Shown: positions 10,591 through 22,590 of the stretch, piece by piece
How the letters are laid out: each line of letters begins with the position of its first letter
How positions within the stretch are numbered: position 1 is the first letter of the stretch
DNA from: QHWT01 sp963755695
GTDB lineage: Bacteria; Acidobacteriota; Vicinamibacteria; Vicinamibacterales; 2-12-FULL-66-21
DNA: 64,000 nucleotides
Assembly (NCBI GenBank): GCA_963755695.1
Contig: CAVWLB010000008.1
Coordinates: forward strand, 1,054,001 to 1,118,000
Direction of reading: 5' to 3'
Notes under the pieces: generated by a model
Told to the model about the DNA's origin: nothing
Database searches by the model: none
What the model saw: only the letters and a program-made list of their open reading frames with translations
Position numbers and translations under genes: made by a program

Positions 10591-11185
10591 ATGACACGCC
10601 TGCTCGCAGTCGGCTGTCTGTGTGTCGTCGCATGCGCGCGCCCGGCCGCTGCCGAGTGGCACCTCACGCCTACGGTCGGCCTCACGTTCGCCGGCAACAC
10701 GAGTCTCTTTGATCCAGACCACGGGAGCGGCGACGTTCACGGGAATCTCGGCGGCTCGGTCACGCTGCTCGGAAGGGGCGTGCTGGGCGTTGAAGGGCTC
10801 TTCGTGTGGACGCCAGGGTTCTTCAAAGGCGACCGCACCCTGATCGAGAGCAGTCGCTCGGTCGTGCTGATGGGCAACGTCATGCTGACTGCGCCACGGC
10901 GGTGGACCGAGTACAAACCTGCGGCCGTTTGTTTCTGGCGGCATCGGTCTGTTGCAGGCTTCATACGAGACGACCGAGGGCCTGTTTCCCTTGAGCGTGA
11001 AGCTGGCGGCATTCAATATCGGGGGGGGCGCCATCGGTTTCTTCTCCCCAAGGACCGGGGTGCGCTTCGACCTCCGTTATTACAGCAACCTGCCAGGACA
11101 GTCGCGGGATCTCCTGACGTTGTCCAGCGACACGCTGCACCTCAGATACATGACCTTTTCGGTGGGACTGGTACTGCGACGGTGA
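10591..11185 (+). CDS. Small outer-membrane beta-barrel protein (frameshifted)
   Basis: About 197 residues after correction. A signal peptide ends at AAAEWHLTP, and the rest alternates hydrophobic and polar residues with Gly turns (GNLGGSVTLLGRGVLGVEGLF, VRFDLRYYSNL) and ends in an aromatic/hydrophobic strand followed by RR. That is the look of an OmpW/OmpA-like barrel of about eight strands. The frame changes once near 10920-10945, where similarity to a barrel resumes at FVSGGIGLLQASYE. It is probably co-transcribed with the two genes before it. Confidence 0.65.
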
Positions 11186-11246
11186 GGAAGGCCGTTGCGC
11201 AGTCAGCCCAGCTTGACCGCTTTGTCTGCAAAGGAGTGAACTGCTG

Positions 11247-12017
11247 ATGATGCCAACCGAGGGAGCACCGTCGAAACCATTCGACGAACAAAGGGCGCTC
11301 GAGGAGCTCGAGCGTCTTCGCGACGCCATCGAGGCATCGCGGCGGAAGCGCAGTGAGACCACGGACGAATTCGAAGCGTTCGTCCGATCGTTTCGCACGC
11401 CGTCGGCACCGGATGCTCCGAGGACAGATCTGCCGCCAGCTCAAAGATCGGATGTCGTCGCTCGCGCCCCACGACAGGACCCGCAGCTAGCCGTATTCCC
11501 CGTCGAGCAGCCGTCGCCGGCCGAAGAGTCGGTCCCGCCGCCAGTGCAGGCCTCAGCGCCAGCGCCTCGCGCCGGTGCACTCATGCCGCGCGTGCTCGCC
11601 GGTGCCGCAATCCTCATCGTCGCCCTCGTCCTATTGGTGCGGCCATGGAGATCGAGCTCACCTGAAACGAGCTCGTCGCCGTCAACTGGTGCCGCCACGA
11701 CCGCGAGCGCGCCTCAAGCAACGACGCCCGCTCCAGCGGCCACTCCTGCGCCGGCGCCGGCTGCGACGCGCACGCACGCGCTGGAGGCCGAGCTGAATGT
11801 CCAACGGCGTGTCTGGGTGCGCGCGATTGTCGACGGCCAGAAAATCGTCGAACGCGAGTTGCTACCAGGCACGCGCGTGCCTCTGCAGGCCGATCGAGCA
11901 ATCGTGATCCGGGTCGGCGACGCAGGCGCGCTGCGGATGACACTCAACGGCGTCGACCGTGGACCGCTCGGAAAAGACGCCGAGATCGTCACGCGGACGT
12001 TCACCGCGTCGAAATGA
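11247..12017 (+). CDS. Single-pass membrane protein with a RodZ-like C-terminal (DUF4115) domain
   Basis: 256 residues. A helical, charged cytoplasmic segment (residues 1-60), a Pro/Ala-rich linker, one membrane helix (about 114-133), a second Ala/Pro/Thr linker and a C-terminal domain (about 175-254) with VWVRAIVDGQKIVERELLPG and a later GDAGALRMTLNGVDRGPLG, which matches the DUF4115 domain at the end of RodZ. RodZ normally carries an HTH_25 domain at its N-terminus; here it is absent and replaced by a short coiled region. AAGGAG lies ten bases before ATG 11247. HTH_25 domains without DUF4115 occur elsewhere in this window (52599 and 62432). Confidence 0.7.
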   Translation: MMPTEGAPSKPFDEQRALEELERLRDAIEASRRKRSETTDEFEAFVRSFRTPSAPDAPRTDLPPAQRSDVVARAPRQDPQLAVFPVEQPSPAEESVPPPVQASAPAPRAGALMPRVLAGAAILIVALVLLVRPWRSSSPETSSSPSTGAATTASAPQATTPAPAATPAPAPAATRTHALEAELNVQRRVWVRAIVDGQKIVERELLPGTRVPLQADRAIVIRVGDAGALRMTLNGVDRGPLGKDAEIVTRTFTASK

Positions 12018-12045
12018 GCCGGCGGTATCGTTTGTAGGGTGTGGT

Positions 12046-12070
12046 GTAGGGCCGGTCTTTAGACCGGCCG
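12046..12070. repeat. TGTAGGGC-edged palindrome, GGCCGGTC type
   Basis: TGTAG leads into a near-perfect palindrome, GGCCGGTCT-TT-AGACCGGCC. A related copy is at 63606-63631. The same leader joined to a different stem (GGCGCCTCT) occurs at 12138, 18844 and 35309. Confidence 0.75.
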
Positions 12071-12137
12071 TCCGAGAGGGCGCGCGAATCGCGTGACGTC
12101 GAATGTCATGGCGCGCGGCTGCATCAATGAAACCCCT

Positions 12138-12195
12138 GGCGCCTCTGAAGAGGCGACCTACAAGCGCATACCATCGGCTCTGAAGAGGTGCCGCA
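12138..12195. repeat. Two tandem GGCGCCTCT-type palindromes
   Basis: The first unit (12138-12163) is GGCGCCTCT-GA-AGAGGCG followed by CCTACAA, the reverse complement of the TGTAGG leader. A degenerate second unit lies at 12175-12195. The tandem arrangement matches that at 35309-35372. Confidence 0.7.
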
Positions 12196-12218
12196 AACAG
12201 AGCGTTCAGGAGGATGCG

Positions 12219-12938
12219 ATGATGATGATGCGGGCGCTGTTGTCGATCACGGCCGTGACGCTGCTGCTGCAGGCAGCACCGGCCGACCAGGCGATCGTCC
12301 CCACGCGCGTCATGCCGCTGTTCAATGGCCGCGACCTCACGGGATGGAAGGCGGACGTTCCCGAGAAGGACACGAATCCCTCGGCGCGCGACAGCTTCAT
12401 CGTTCGAAACGGGATGCTCGTCAGCCTCGGCACACCGGAGGGCCACCTCGTCACCGACAAGACGTATCGCAACTACCGTCTCGAAGTGGAGTATCGATTC
12501 CCCGGTAAGCCCGGCAACTGCGGCGTGCTGGTTCACGCCTCGAAGCCGCGGGCACTCTACAAGATGTTCCCCCAATCGATCGAGGTCCAGATGGAGCACG
12601 AGAACGCCGGTGACTTCTGGTGCATTCAGGAGAACATCGAGGTCCCCGACATGGAGAAGCGGCGCCCGCGCAAGGCGGGGGAGAAATGGGGCGGCAGCGA
12701 AGGTGACGCGCGCCGGATCCTGAACCTCACCGACAACTCGGAGAAGCCGGTGGGCGAGTGGAACACGATGATCATCGAAGCCCGCGACCGCGCGATCAAG
12801 GTCTGGGTGAATGGCGACCTGGTGAACGAAGGGTTCAAGTGCACCGCGGATCGCGGAAAGATCGCGCTTCAGGCCGAGGCTTCGGAAGTCGAGTTCCGCC
12901 GCGTCGAGATCGGGCCACTTTCATCCGTGACGAAGTAG
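12219..12938 (+). CDS. DUF1080 (3-keto-disaccharide hydrolase-type) exported protein
   Basis: 239 residues: a signal peptide (to AAPADQ) and one concanavalin-like DUF1080 domain with the characteristic LFNGRDLTGWK start, NGMLVS, NYRLEVEYRFPG, GNCGVLVHA, QSIEVQMEHENAGDFW and W...IIEARDRAIKVWVNG. Members act on 3-keto-glycosides or are glycan-binding domains. The start lies among several consecutive ATG codons; ATG 12219 is best placed, five bases after CAGGAGG. It faces the SCO gene tail to tail. Confidence 0.85.
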   Translation: MMMMRALLSITAVTLLLQAAPADQAIVPTRVMPLFNGRDLTGWKADVPEKDTNPSARDSFIVRNGMLVSLGTPEGHLVTDKTYRNYRLEVEYRFPGKPGNCGVLVHASKPRALYKMFPQSIEVQMEHENAGDFWCIQENIEVPDMEKRRPRKAGEKWGGSEGDARRILNLTDNSEKPVGEWNTMIIEARDRAIKVWVNGDLVNEGFKCTADRGKIALQAEASEVEFRRVEIGPLSSVTK

Positions 12939-12944
12939 CGCAGA

Positions 12945-12971
12945 GAGCCCGTGAGCGCATTTCACGGGCTC
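12945..12971. terminator. Hairpin between convergent genes
   Basis: A 9-bp stem GAGCCCGTG / CACGGGCTC with a 9-nt loop, between the stops of two convergent genes. There is no T-run on either side, so termination is plausible but not certain. Confidence 0.5.
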
Positions 12972-12999
12972 CCTGTCGGGGCGAACCAGTTTCGGCCGA

Positions 13000-13509
13000 T
13001 CAGGCGGCGATCGGTTCCACGACGCGCAGCACGATCCGCGCGAGCGTGTCAGGCGGTTGCATGATTGGTGTTGCCGCCCAGCGTCCGTAGGGCTCATTGC
13101 CGTAGACCATCATGCCGGTATGCAGCTCGCCATCCCGCTGCGGCATGCCGAGCTTTTCCTGGAGCAGCGCGATGTCGCCGGCCTGGCCGGTCGCAAACGT
13201 CCAGCCTGGCCCCGCGCGGAACCGCGCGGCGTATTTTGCCAGCGTCGACGGATCGTCGTGCGCCGGATCGATGGTGATCGAGATCAGGAACACGTCGCGG
13301 CCGGCATGCGAGCCGAGCGCCAGCTGCAGCTTCGCGAGGTTCGCCGTCGCCAGCGGACACTGCGCAGTGCAGCTCGTGAACATGAAATTGATGATGACGA
13401 TCTTCCCCTTGACCAGATCGTCGTAGAAGCGCACCCGAACATCGTGCTGAGTACGCAGCACGATGTTCGGAAAATGCTCGATGAGTCGTCGCGTCGGATC
13501 GCTGGACAT
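13000..13509 (-). CDS. SCO1/SenC-type copper chaperone without signal peptide
   Basis: 169 residues, one thioredoxin-fold SCO domain. Copper ligands are visible: C47 and C51 in the CTAQCP motif, and a His in ELHTGMMVYGNE at the position of the family's distal ligand. ITIDPAHDDP is also typical. SCO proteins deliver copper to CuA or other cuproenzymes and usually carry a signal or membrane anchor. This one starts directly with the fold, so either an upstream start is missed or it is cytoplasmic. It starts nine bases after the oxidase gene with its Shine-Dalgarno over the oxidase stop, so the two are translationally linked. Confidence 0.85.
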   Translation of the reverse strand: MSSDPTRRLIEHFPNIVLRTQHDVRVRFYDDLVKGKIVIINFMFTSCTAQCPLATANLAKLQLALGSHAGRDVFLISITIDPAHDDPSTLAKYAARFRAGPGWTFATGQAGDIALLQEKLGMPQRDGELHTGMMVYGNEPYGRWAATPIMQPPDTLARIVLRVVEPIAA

Positions 13510-13518
13510 ACAGCCTCC

Positions 13519-15231
13519 TCATACGACGTCGTACCGAGCCATCATCGCCATGTCCTCGTGCTCGAGGTTATGGCAGTGGAAGACGAACGGTCCGGGAAAG
13601 TCCCTGAACTTGATGTAGATCTCGGCGACATCGCCGCCTTTGAGCAAGAGAGTGTCGCGTTTGGCGTTGCCGTCGCGCTCGTCCAGAGGTGGCAGCCTTC
13701 CGTTCCGCGTCAGGACCCGCATGAACTCGCTGTGGATGTGGACTGGATGCCACCATCCACCCGAGCTGTTTTCGAGCCGCCAGATCTGGCCGCGGTTCTC
13801 GCGTGGGCTGGCCGACGGGCGTTCGATGTTGATGGGACGATTGTTGATGGTGAAGACGCCGTCGCTGCGATCGAACTTGAACGACCGGCGCTCCGCCGCG
13901 GCTTTCTCAGCGTTGCTGATCGGCGTGAGCGGCCGCAGCATGTCTGGAACGACGCTCGGATCGCTGGTGCGCGCTCCGAGAATGAGCTTCAGCAGCTTCG
14001 GACCCCTGCTGACCAGACCGTCGGGCTTACGCCCGTCACTTTGCGCCAGGCGGTTCTCGAGATAGACAGCCGTCTGTCCATCGAACATGGGATCCGCGAA
14101 GTCGACGACCACCTCAACCCGCTGGGCCATCGGCAACAGAACGCTCTGGAGGTTGCGGATCGGGTGCGCGAGCAGTCCGCCTTCGGTCGCGATCTGCGTG
14201 ATTTTCGGGAACGCCTGCCCGGCATCGTTCGTGAGGAACAGCTGGTAGATGCGTGCCGTGCTGCCGTTCAGAAAACGCAGACGATACTTCCGGCGCTCGA
14301 TCGGGTGAAACGGCTGAACGATGCCGTTCACCACGAACGTGTCGCCGAGGAACCCATCCTGGTTGAACGGGTCAAAGACGAGCGCGCCCGTGTTGTCGAA
14401 CACCTTGTCCTGGAAAACCAGCGGGATGTCGTAATTGCCGCTCGGCAGCCGCAGCGCCTGCGATCTGGCGTCGTTCTCATCTCCTGAGTCAACGTCGTCG
14501 TAAGCGACGGCTATTCCGGCGAGGCCTCGGTAGACGTTCGGGCCGGTGAAGTCGAGGATGTGGTCGTGGAACCAGTAGAAGGATCCACGTTCCTCTGATG
14601 TCTCCGGCCCATCGAGGAAACCACAGTCTCGCCACGGATACACATAGTCATAGGTTTCACCGGGGTTGATTGTCACGTGCGCCGGGAAGAACCCCGGCCG
14701 ATTGACGATGTCATGCGGGAAGCCGTCCGCGGCGGCCGGCTGATGACCGCCATGAAAGTGCACGGTCAGCTTCGGAAGCCCGAAGTCCGCCGGCGTCGTC
14801 GTGAGCCCGTTGTGGAAGCGAACCACGACTCCGCTCCCTTCGGCGACTCCCATGTTGATTCTCGGGTAGCGGAACGAGAAGAGACGCTGGGAGGTTGGGC
14901 CAGCCGAATCGACGTAAGCCCAGACGGGGGTCTGGGGCAGATCGCGGTGGAACTTGACCATGCGCTCCATCGCGGTGATCTGGAAATGGCGCGTCGCGGC
15001 GCCGCGGAATGGCGTCGCGTACGCGGTGAGTTGCGGGAAAGCTGCCGCCTGGGCGAGCTCGGTGACGGCAGGATCGACGAGCGGATCGACGAACGGGGTC
15101 AGACGTGGGCTTTGCAGATTGCTGTCCGCGAAGGCGGATGAGACGCGACCGAACCAGCCGCCTGCGGGGAGGGTAACCATGCCGCCCGCGCCAATGAGAC
15201 CCATTTTCAGTAGGTCTCGACGTGTCAGCAT
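13519..15231 (-). CDS. Tat-exported multicopper oxidase (first paralogue)
   Basis: 570 residues, intact. The Tat motif TRRDLLK precedes a hydrophobic stretch ending near SSAFA. Type 2/3 copper ligands are in VHFHGGHQ and FYWFHDHILDFTGPNVYRG. The C-terminal set is WWHPVHIHSEF and FVFHCHNLEHEDMAMM, giving the type 1 site with a probable axial Met. This is the bilirubin oxidase/CotA-like three-domain layout. It is shorter than, and clearly different from, the three oxidases at 20-31 kb, but like them it is followed directly by an SCO chaperone. AAGGAG precedes the ATG. Confidence 0.93.
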   Translation of the reverse strand: MLTRRDLLKMGLIGAGGMVTLPAGGWFGRVSSAFADSNLQSPRLTPFVDPLVDPAVTELAQAAAFPQLTAYATPFRGAATRHFQITAMERMVKFHRDLPQTPVWAYVDSAGPTSQRLFSFRYPRINMGVAEGSGVVVRFHNGLTTTPADFGLPKLTVHFHGGHQPAAADGFPHDIVNRPGFFPAHVTINPGETYDYVYPWRDCGFLDGPETSEERGSFYWFHDHILDFTGPNVYRGLAGIAVAYDDVDSGDENDARSQALRLPSGNYDIPLVFQDKVFDNTGALVFDPFNQDGFLGDTFVVNGIVQPFHPIERRKYRLRFLNGSTARIYQLFLTNDAGQAFPKITQIATEGGLLAHPIRNLQSVLLPMAQRVEVVVDFADPMFDGQTAVYLENRLAQSDGRKPDGLVSRGPKLLKLILGARTSDPSVVPDMLRPLTPISNAEKAAAERRSFKFDRSDGVFTINNRPINIERPSASPRENRGQIWRLENSSGGWWHPVHIHSEFMRVLTRNGRLPPLDERDGNAKRDTLLLKGGDVAEIYIKFRDFPGPFVFHCHNLEHEDMAMMARYDVV

Positions 15232-15329
15232 CGCAGGTACTCCTTGCTAACACAGGTTGGGGGCAGGCGCAGTCTACGCCTTTCGATGGACGAGGAAATG
15301 CGTGTTAGAAGAAAAATTTTGGTGAGCGA

Positions 15330-16414
15330 TCAGAAGTCTGCTTGGGTGATGACTTCCTGGTGCGAGCGCAGACCGGTCGCGGGCGGCGATCCGGCGACGA
15401 ACTCGCGCCATCTCGGCGATGTGACGGTTTGCGTTTCGCCGCCGCTGGCCACCGAGATACGTGCGGCCGCACTGGGAATTCGCGACACGGCACGAATGCC
15501 CTCGACGGTCCCGAGCACCGACACGCCCGTCGCCAGGCCGTCGGAGAGGGCCCCTCTGGGCGCAATCACGGTGACGCTGCGGCGGCCGGACAGAGCCGCG
15601 CCAGTCCGCGGATCGATGATGTGTGAGTAGCGAATTCCCGCGATGTCGACCCATTGTTCCGCGTCGCCCGAGGTCGACACCGCGGCATCGCGAAGCACGA
15701 TCCGCACACCAGGCTTGCGCGCGTCCAGCGTGACGACGTCGATGGACCAGCCAGCCGCTCCCGGCGGAGCGCCGGCTGCGACGATGTCGCCGCCGAGGGC
15801 GACGAGGGCATTGTGATAGCCCAGTGTTTTCAGAACCGCGGCCGCTTCATCGGCAGCAAATCCTTTCCCGATTCCCCCCAGGTCGATTTGCATCCGCGGT
15901 ACACCCAACCGAACGGTGCGATCGTGCGCGTTCAAGATCAATCTGGCCGCGCCCGTCCTCGACAGCGCGGCACGAAGATCATCCGGGTCCGGCAGCTCAC
16001 CGCGTCGCCGGGCGCGCCGCCACAGGTGCGTGAGCGGACCCGCGGTGACGTCGAACGCGCCGCTGGTCTCGCGGGCCAGACGCTCGGAGATTTCGAGAAC
16101 GCGGAACAGATCGTCGCTGACGCGAACGGACTCGCTGCCGGCTTCGCGGCAGAGCCGCATCAATTCGCTGTCGTCTCGATAGTCGCTCATCACCGCGTCG
16201 AGCGCGGCGACACGCTGAAATGCGCGTGACGCGGCGTCGCGTGCGACCGCTTCGCCAGGCGCGAAGAGCACGATCCGTGCTTCCGTCGCCATCTGTCTCG
16301 ACGAGAATTCGTAACGGGTGAAGTTGCGGGCCGGACCTTCAGGCTCGGGGGCCAGTCGGCCATGCGGGACCGCGGCGGCGCTCAACAGAAGCGCCGCCGC
16401 CAGGAACGGTCGCA

Positions 16415-16415
<1 letters not shown>
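15330..16415 (-). CDS. apbE: FAD:protein FMN transferase (ApbE family)
   Basis: 361 residues with a signal peptide (to about residue 20). ApbE hallmarks: MSDYRDDSELMRL, TSGAFDVTAGPL, QIDLGGIGKGFAAD, NALVALGGDIVA and the late YSHIIDPRTG. The enzyme attaches FMN through a phosphoester to Thr/Ser of partner proteins in the periplasm. The ATG at 16415 overlaps the preceding TGA by one base (TGATG), so it is translationally coupled to the Gfo/Idh/MocA gene. No obvious flavoprotein target is encoded nearby. Confidence 0.92.
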
Positions 16416-17692
<1,277 letters not shown>

Positions 17693-17771
17693 CCCAAACC
17701 TCCTTCAGAGCTTGTCACCAAGCGTGACGCCAGCTTCGGTACTCGAGCGAGCCTGCTCAGTTGAACCCGCA

Positions 17772-18767
17772 TCATTCCGGACTGTCTCTCGTGATCGGTG
17801 AACGGAAAGCTTTCAGATTGTCCTGCTCCTCGACGGCGCGGACCACGCGGAACCCGGCAAACGTTGCGTCGGTGTGCCACCAGATGCTCTTCGGGCTCTG
17901 CGGATCGCGGCGGCTCCACTCCGGCGTCGAGCCGCGCCGCGCTGCACTCCGCGCGAGCTTCGCCTCATCGTCCCAGGAACCGCCACGCGAGACATGCGGG
18001 AAGCGATGATTGCCCGGGAGCAGGACCGGGCCAACGGTCATAGGCTTGACGCTGGCGTAGTACTTCGAATCGTACTGATCGAGGATCCATTCGGAGACGT
18101 TGCCGTGCATGTCGAACAGGCCCCAGGCGTTCGGCTTCTTCGACGCCACCGGATGGGGCCGTTCTCCCGAATTCTCGCGTGTCCACGCGTAGTCGCCAAG
18201 CGGTTGCGAGTCGTCGCCAAAGGAATAGGCGGTCTTGTTGCCGGCGCGTGCCGCGTATTCCCATTCCGCTTCCGTCGGCAGTCGATAGAGTTTGCCTGTC
18301 TTTGCCGAGAGCCACCGGCAATATTCCATCGCCGCGTGCCACGTCATGTTGATGGCCGGTTGCTTGCCCTTGCCGTACCCGAACGACTCGTCGCCATACG
18401 GCGGTGTGGGCCTCGTGATCGCATCGGCGCCGGTTGGAGTTGCCGGACGCGGCGCGGTAGATGTGGGGCGCTCCAGATCCATGCCGAAGGCGAACAGGTC
18501 GTATTCGTCCCAGGTGACTTCGGTCTTGCCGATCCAGAACGCGTGCAACTCGACCTCATGCTGGGGCCCTTCATCTGGCGCCCGGCCCTTTTCGCTGTCG
18601 GGACTACCCATCACGAAACGGCCGCCAGGCACGCCGACCATGTCGAAGCTGACCTTTGTTCCAGGGATGGTCTCGGTGTACGGCTCTGGCGGTTGCGCCT
18701 GCTGACCGACGAACAAAATCACGACGCCGCACAGCGTCGCCAGGGTGTTGCGCATATTCCGCAACAC
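17772..18767 (-). CDS. Exported formylglycine-generating-enzyme-like (FGE-sulfatase domain) protein
   Basis: 331 residues, signal peptide then one FGE/SUMF1 domain: FVMGSPDSE, DEGPQHEVELHAFWIGKTEVTWDEY, WHAAMEYCRWLSAKTGKLYRLPTEAEWEYAARAG, GNVSEWILD, HVSRGGSWDD and AGFRVVR. Most bacterial members of this class are not true sulfatase activators but modifying or ligand-binding proteins; the substrate here is unknown. The longest frame begins with GTG 18767; ATG 18755 (MRNTLATL) is the alternative. It faces the 7-nt repeat array with its 5' end. Confidence 0.85.
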   Translation of the reverse strand: MLRNMRNTLATLCGVVILFVGQQAQPPEPYTETIPGTKVSFDMVGVPGGRFVMGSPDSEKGRAPDEGPQHEVELHAFWIGKTEVTWDEYDLFAFGMDLERPTSTAPRPATPTGADAITRPTPPYGDESFGYGKGKQPAINMTWHAAMEYCRWLSAKTGKLYRLPTEAEWEYAARAGNKTAYSFGDDSQPLGDYAWTRENSGERPHPVASKKPNAWGLFDMHGNVSEWILDQYDSKYYASVKPMTVGPVLLPGNHRFPHVSRGGSWDDEAKLARSAARRGSTPEWSRRDPQSPKSIWWHTDATFAGFRVVRAVEEQDNLKAFRSPITRDSPE

Positions 18768-18789
18768 CTTACTCCAGTTCGGAGCGGGG

Positions 18790-18831
18790 CTCCAGGCGCC
18801 AGGCTCCAGGCTTCAGGCTCCAGACTTCAGG
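18790..18831. repeat. Six 7-nt units of the GGCTTCR word
   Basis: Exactly six consecutive units (CTCCAGG, CGCCAGG, CTCCAGG, CTTCAGG, CTCCAGA, CTTCAGG). Only one arm is present here. Same word as 1345-1475 and 38007-38070. Confidence 0.8.
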
Positions 18832-18843
18832 TAGCTTACCGGC

Positions 18844-18874
18844 TGTTGGGGGGCCTCTGAAGAGGCGCCCAACA
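18844..18874. repeat. GGCGCCTCT-type palindrome with TGTTGGG edges
   Basis: TGTTGGG and CCCAACA flank the CCTCT-GA-AGAGG core, making a perfect outer stem. Here the usual TGTAGGG edge has changed to TGTTGGG on one side and the opposite side has changed to match. Confidence 0.75.
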
Positions 18875-18897
18875 CCCCTCACTACTCGCGACGATCC

Positions 18898-18928
18898 AAA
18901 AGAAAACGGCCGGCGTTTCCGCCGGCCG
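18898..18928 (-). terminator. Rho-independent terminator reading leftward
   Basis: Read on the - strand: CGGCCGGCG, GAAA loop, CGCCGGCCG, then TTTTCTTTT. It could end the SCO-cytochrome transcript that starts to the right, leaving a 3' leader of about 500 nt, or a separate small transcript in that gap. Confidence 0.85.
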
Positions 18929-18935
18929 CTTCGTG

Positions 18936-18986
18936 TTACCGATGGAGCAGTTCTATCGACTGCACCCCGTAGTGTTTGCCATGCAT
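18936..18986 (-). CDS. Candidate short ORF (16 residues) in front of the terminator
   Basis: ATG 18986 opens MHGKHYGVQSIELLHR, whose stop codon lies seven bases before the terminator stem. GGGAGG (18990-18995) is three bases upstream, which is short. The same Shine-Dalgarno is better spaced (seven bases) for an overlapping ATG at 18982 that would give MANTTGCSR. I recognise neither peptide. Either could be a real small protein, a leader peptide or chance. Confidence 0.25.
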   Translation of the reverse strand: MHGKHYGVQSIELLHR

Positions 18987-19444
18987 GCACCTCCCGGCCG
19001 CGACCAATTTTGTGTTGCCGCCGGTCGCGCCACGTGATCCTGAGATCGATTGCGATCTCTTCAATCCGCAGCTGAGGGTCCGTGGCTGTGGTCGCTAGGA
19101 GCCTTTGTTTGACGTCGCGCACACGCGACGATCAGCGCGATCAGAATAACACGAGTCGGCGCCTCATCCGGATCGTCGAGCTGCGATCAATCGTGTATTT
19201 TTCGAACCATCCTGACGGTAACAGCCCCGCCGTCGGCGCCAGGACGCGCGACAGATCGAAGGGTGTTTGCGCCTTTGAAATCAGCATGATTGCGCCACAT
19301 GTCCCACTCACTTCACTCCTCCGTGGTCGAGGTCCTGTGGGTTGCCTAAATCGATCTGGGACTCCGCACCAGAGGTGCCGTCCGGCTCTGGCGCGAAGCT
19401 CATTCGAGGCCCGCAGAACGCCTCGTGGATCGAGCAGGACGCCG
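18987..19444. other. Non-coding gap downstream of the SCO-cytochrome gene
   Basis: No frame has a family resemblance or a good start. AT content rises around 19130-19220 compared with the flanks. On the - strand, TATTCT (19143-19148) could be a -10 for a short leftward transcript ending at the terminator at 18898, but there is no good -35. Confidence 0.4.
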
Positions 19445-20359
19445 TCAACGGCCGGCGCCCTGCTTGACGAGATAATCTACGAGAGACGCCACATCCGCGC
19501 GCGTCAGCGCAAGATTCGGCATGCTGACGCCTTGGTACTTCTCGAAGAGCTCCTTTGCCATCGGATCTCCTTCGGCGAGCATCTTGTCTGGTTCCAGGAT
19601 GAACCGTTCGAGCCAGGTCTTGTCACGTGTCTTCGTCACGCCTGCGAGATCCGGCCCGATACGCGCGCCACTCCCGATCGTGTGGCAAGCGGTGCAGTGT
19701 TGCTTGAACGTGTATTCACCAGGATCGAACGTCAAGGGCGCAGCCTCTGCGTAAGACTTCAGCTCACGCCTGGGGCCCTGCCAGCTGTTCAACCAGTCTC
19801 CGATCGTCTGCGCGAGAAACTTCGGATTGTCTACGCCGGAATTCCGCATCCACTGGCCGGTCACTTCATTGCCGACGAGCAGGCTCGCAACGTGACCATC
19901 CGGGTTCGACGGGTCGGGCGGTGAATACAGTCCAATCTTTTGGCTGATGAGATCGATGTCCGTCTGGGATCCCGTGAGGAACAGCCACCCGGGTCCCGCG
20001 TGAAACTTCTCCGCATATGCCTTCAGCACCGCGGGGGTATCGTGCGTGGGATCGATGGTGATCGAATAGAAGAAAACGTCGCGCCCCATGCGATCGCCGA
20101 GAACCGTCTGCACCTGTGCGAGCCGCGCCGTTTCGAGCGGACAGGCAAACTTGCAGCTTGTATAGATCAAATCGATCGCGACGATCTTGCCTTTGATCAA
20201 ATCGTCGTAGAAACGGACCGACGCGCCATCCTGCGTCGTCAAGGTCACGTTGGGAAAATAGTTGGCGCCCCAGTGGCTGTTCTGAGCCGCCGCGGAGAGC
20301 ACGCCAGCCGTCAGGAGCGCGGCAATTGCCGCCAGCACCGTGCGAGGTTTCCTGAACAT
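19445..20359 (-). CDS. SCO1-type copper chaperone fused to cytochrome c
   Basis: 304 residues, intact. Signal peptide (to SAAAQ), SCO domain with C69 and C73 in the CKFACP motif and H155 in PDGHVASLLVGNE, then a monohaem cytochrome c domain with C221-x-x-C224-H225 and a later VSMPNLAL whose Met is the likely axial ligand. Periplasmic. Unlike the two paralogues at 25 and 29 kb it ends after the cytochrome, with no DUF3347. It starts eight bases after the oxidase gene, so it probably serves that oxidase in copper loading, electron transfer, or both. Confidence 0.92.
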   Translation of the reverse strand: MFRKPRTVLAAIAALLTAGVLSAAAQNSHWGANYFPNVTLTTQDGASVRFYDDLIKGKIVAIDLIYTSCKFACPLETARLAQVQTVLGDRMGRDVFFYSITIDPTHDTPAVLKAYAEKFHAGPGWLFLTGSQTDIDLISQKIGLYSPPDPSNPDGHVASLLVGNEVTGQWMRNSGVDNPKFLAQTIGDWLNSWQGPRRELKSYAEAAPLTFDPGEYTFKQHCTACHTIGSGARIGPDLAGVTKTRDKTWLERFILEPDKMLAEGDPMAKELFEKYQGVSMPNLALTRADVASLVDYLVKQGAGR

Positions 20360-20367
20360 ACGGTGTC

Positions 20368-22580
<2,213 letters not shown>

Positions 22581-22590
22581 CTCGTTCTCC

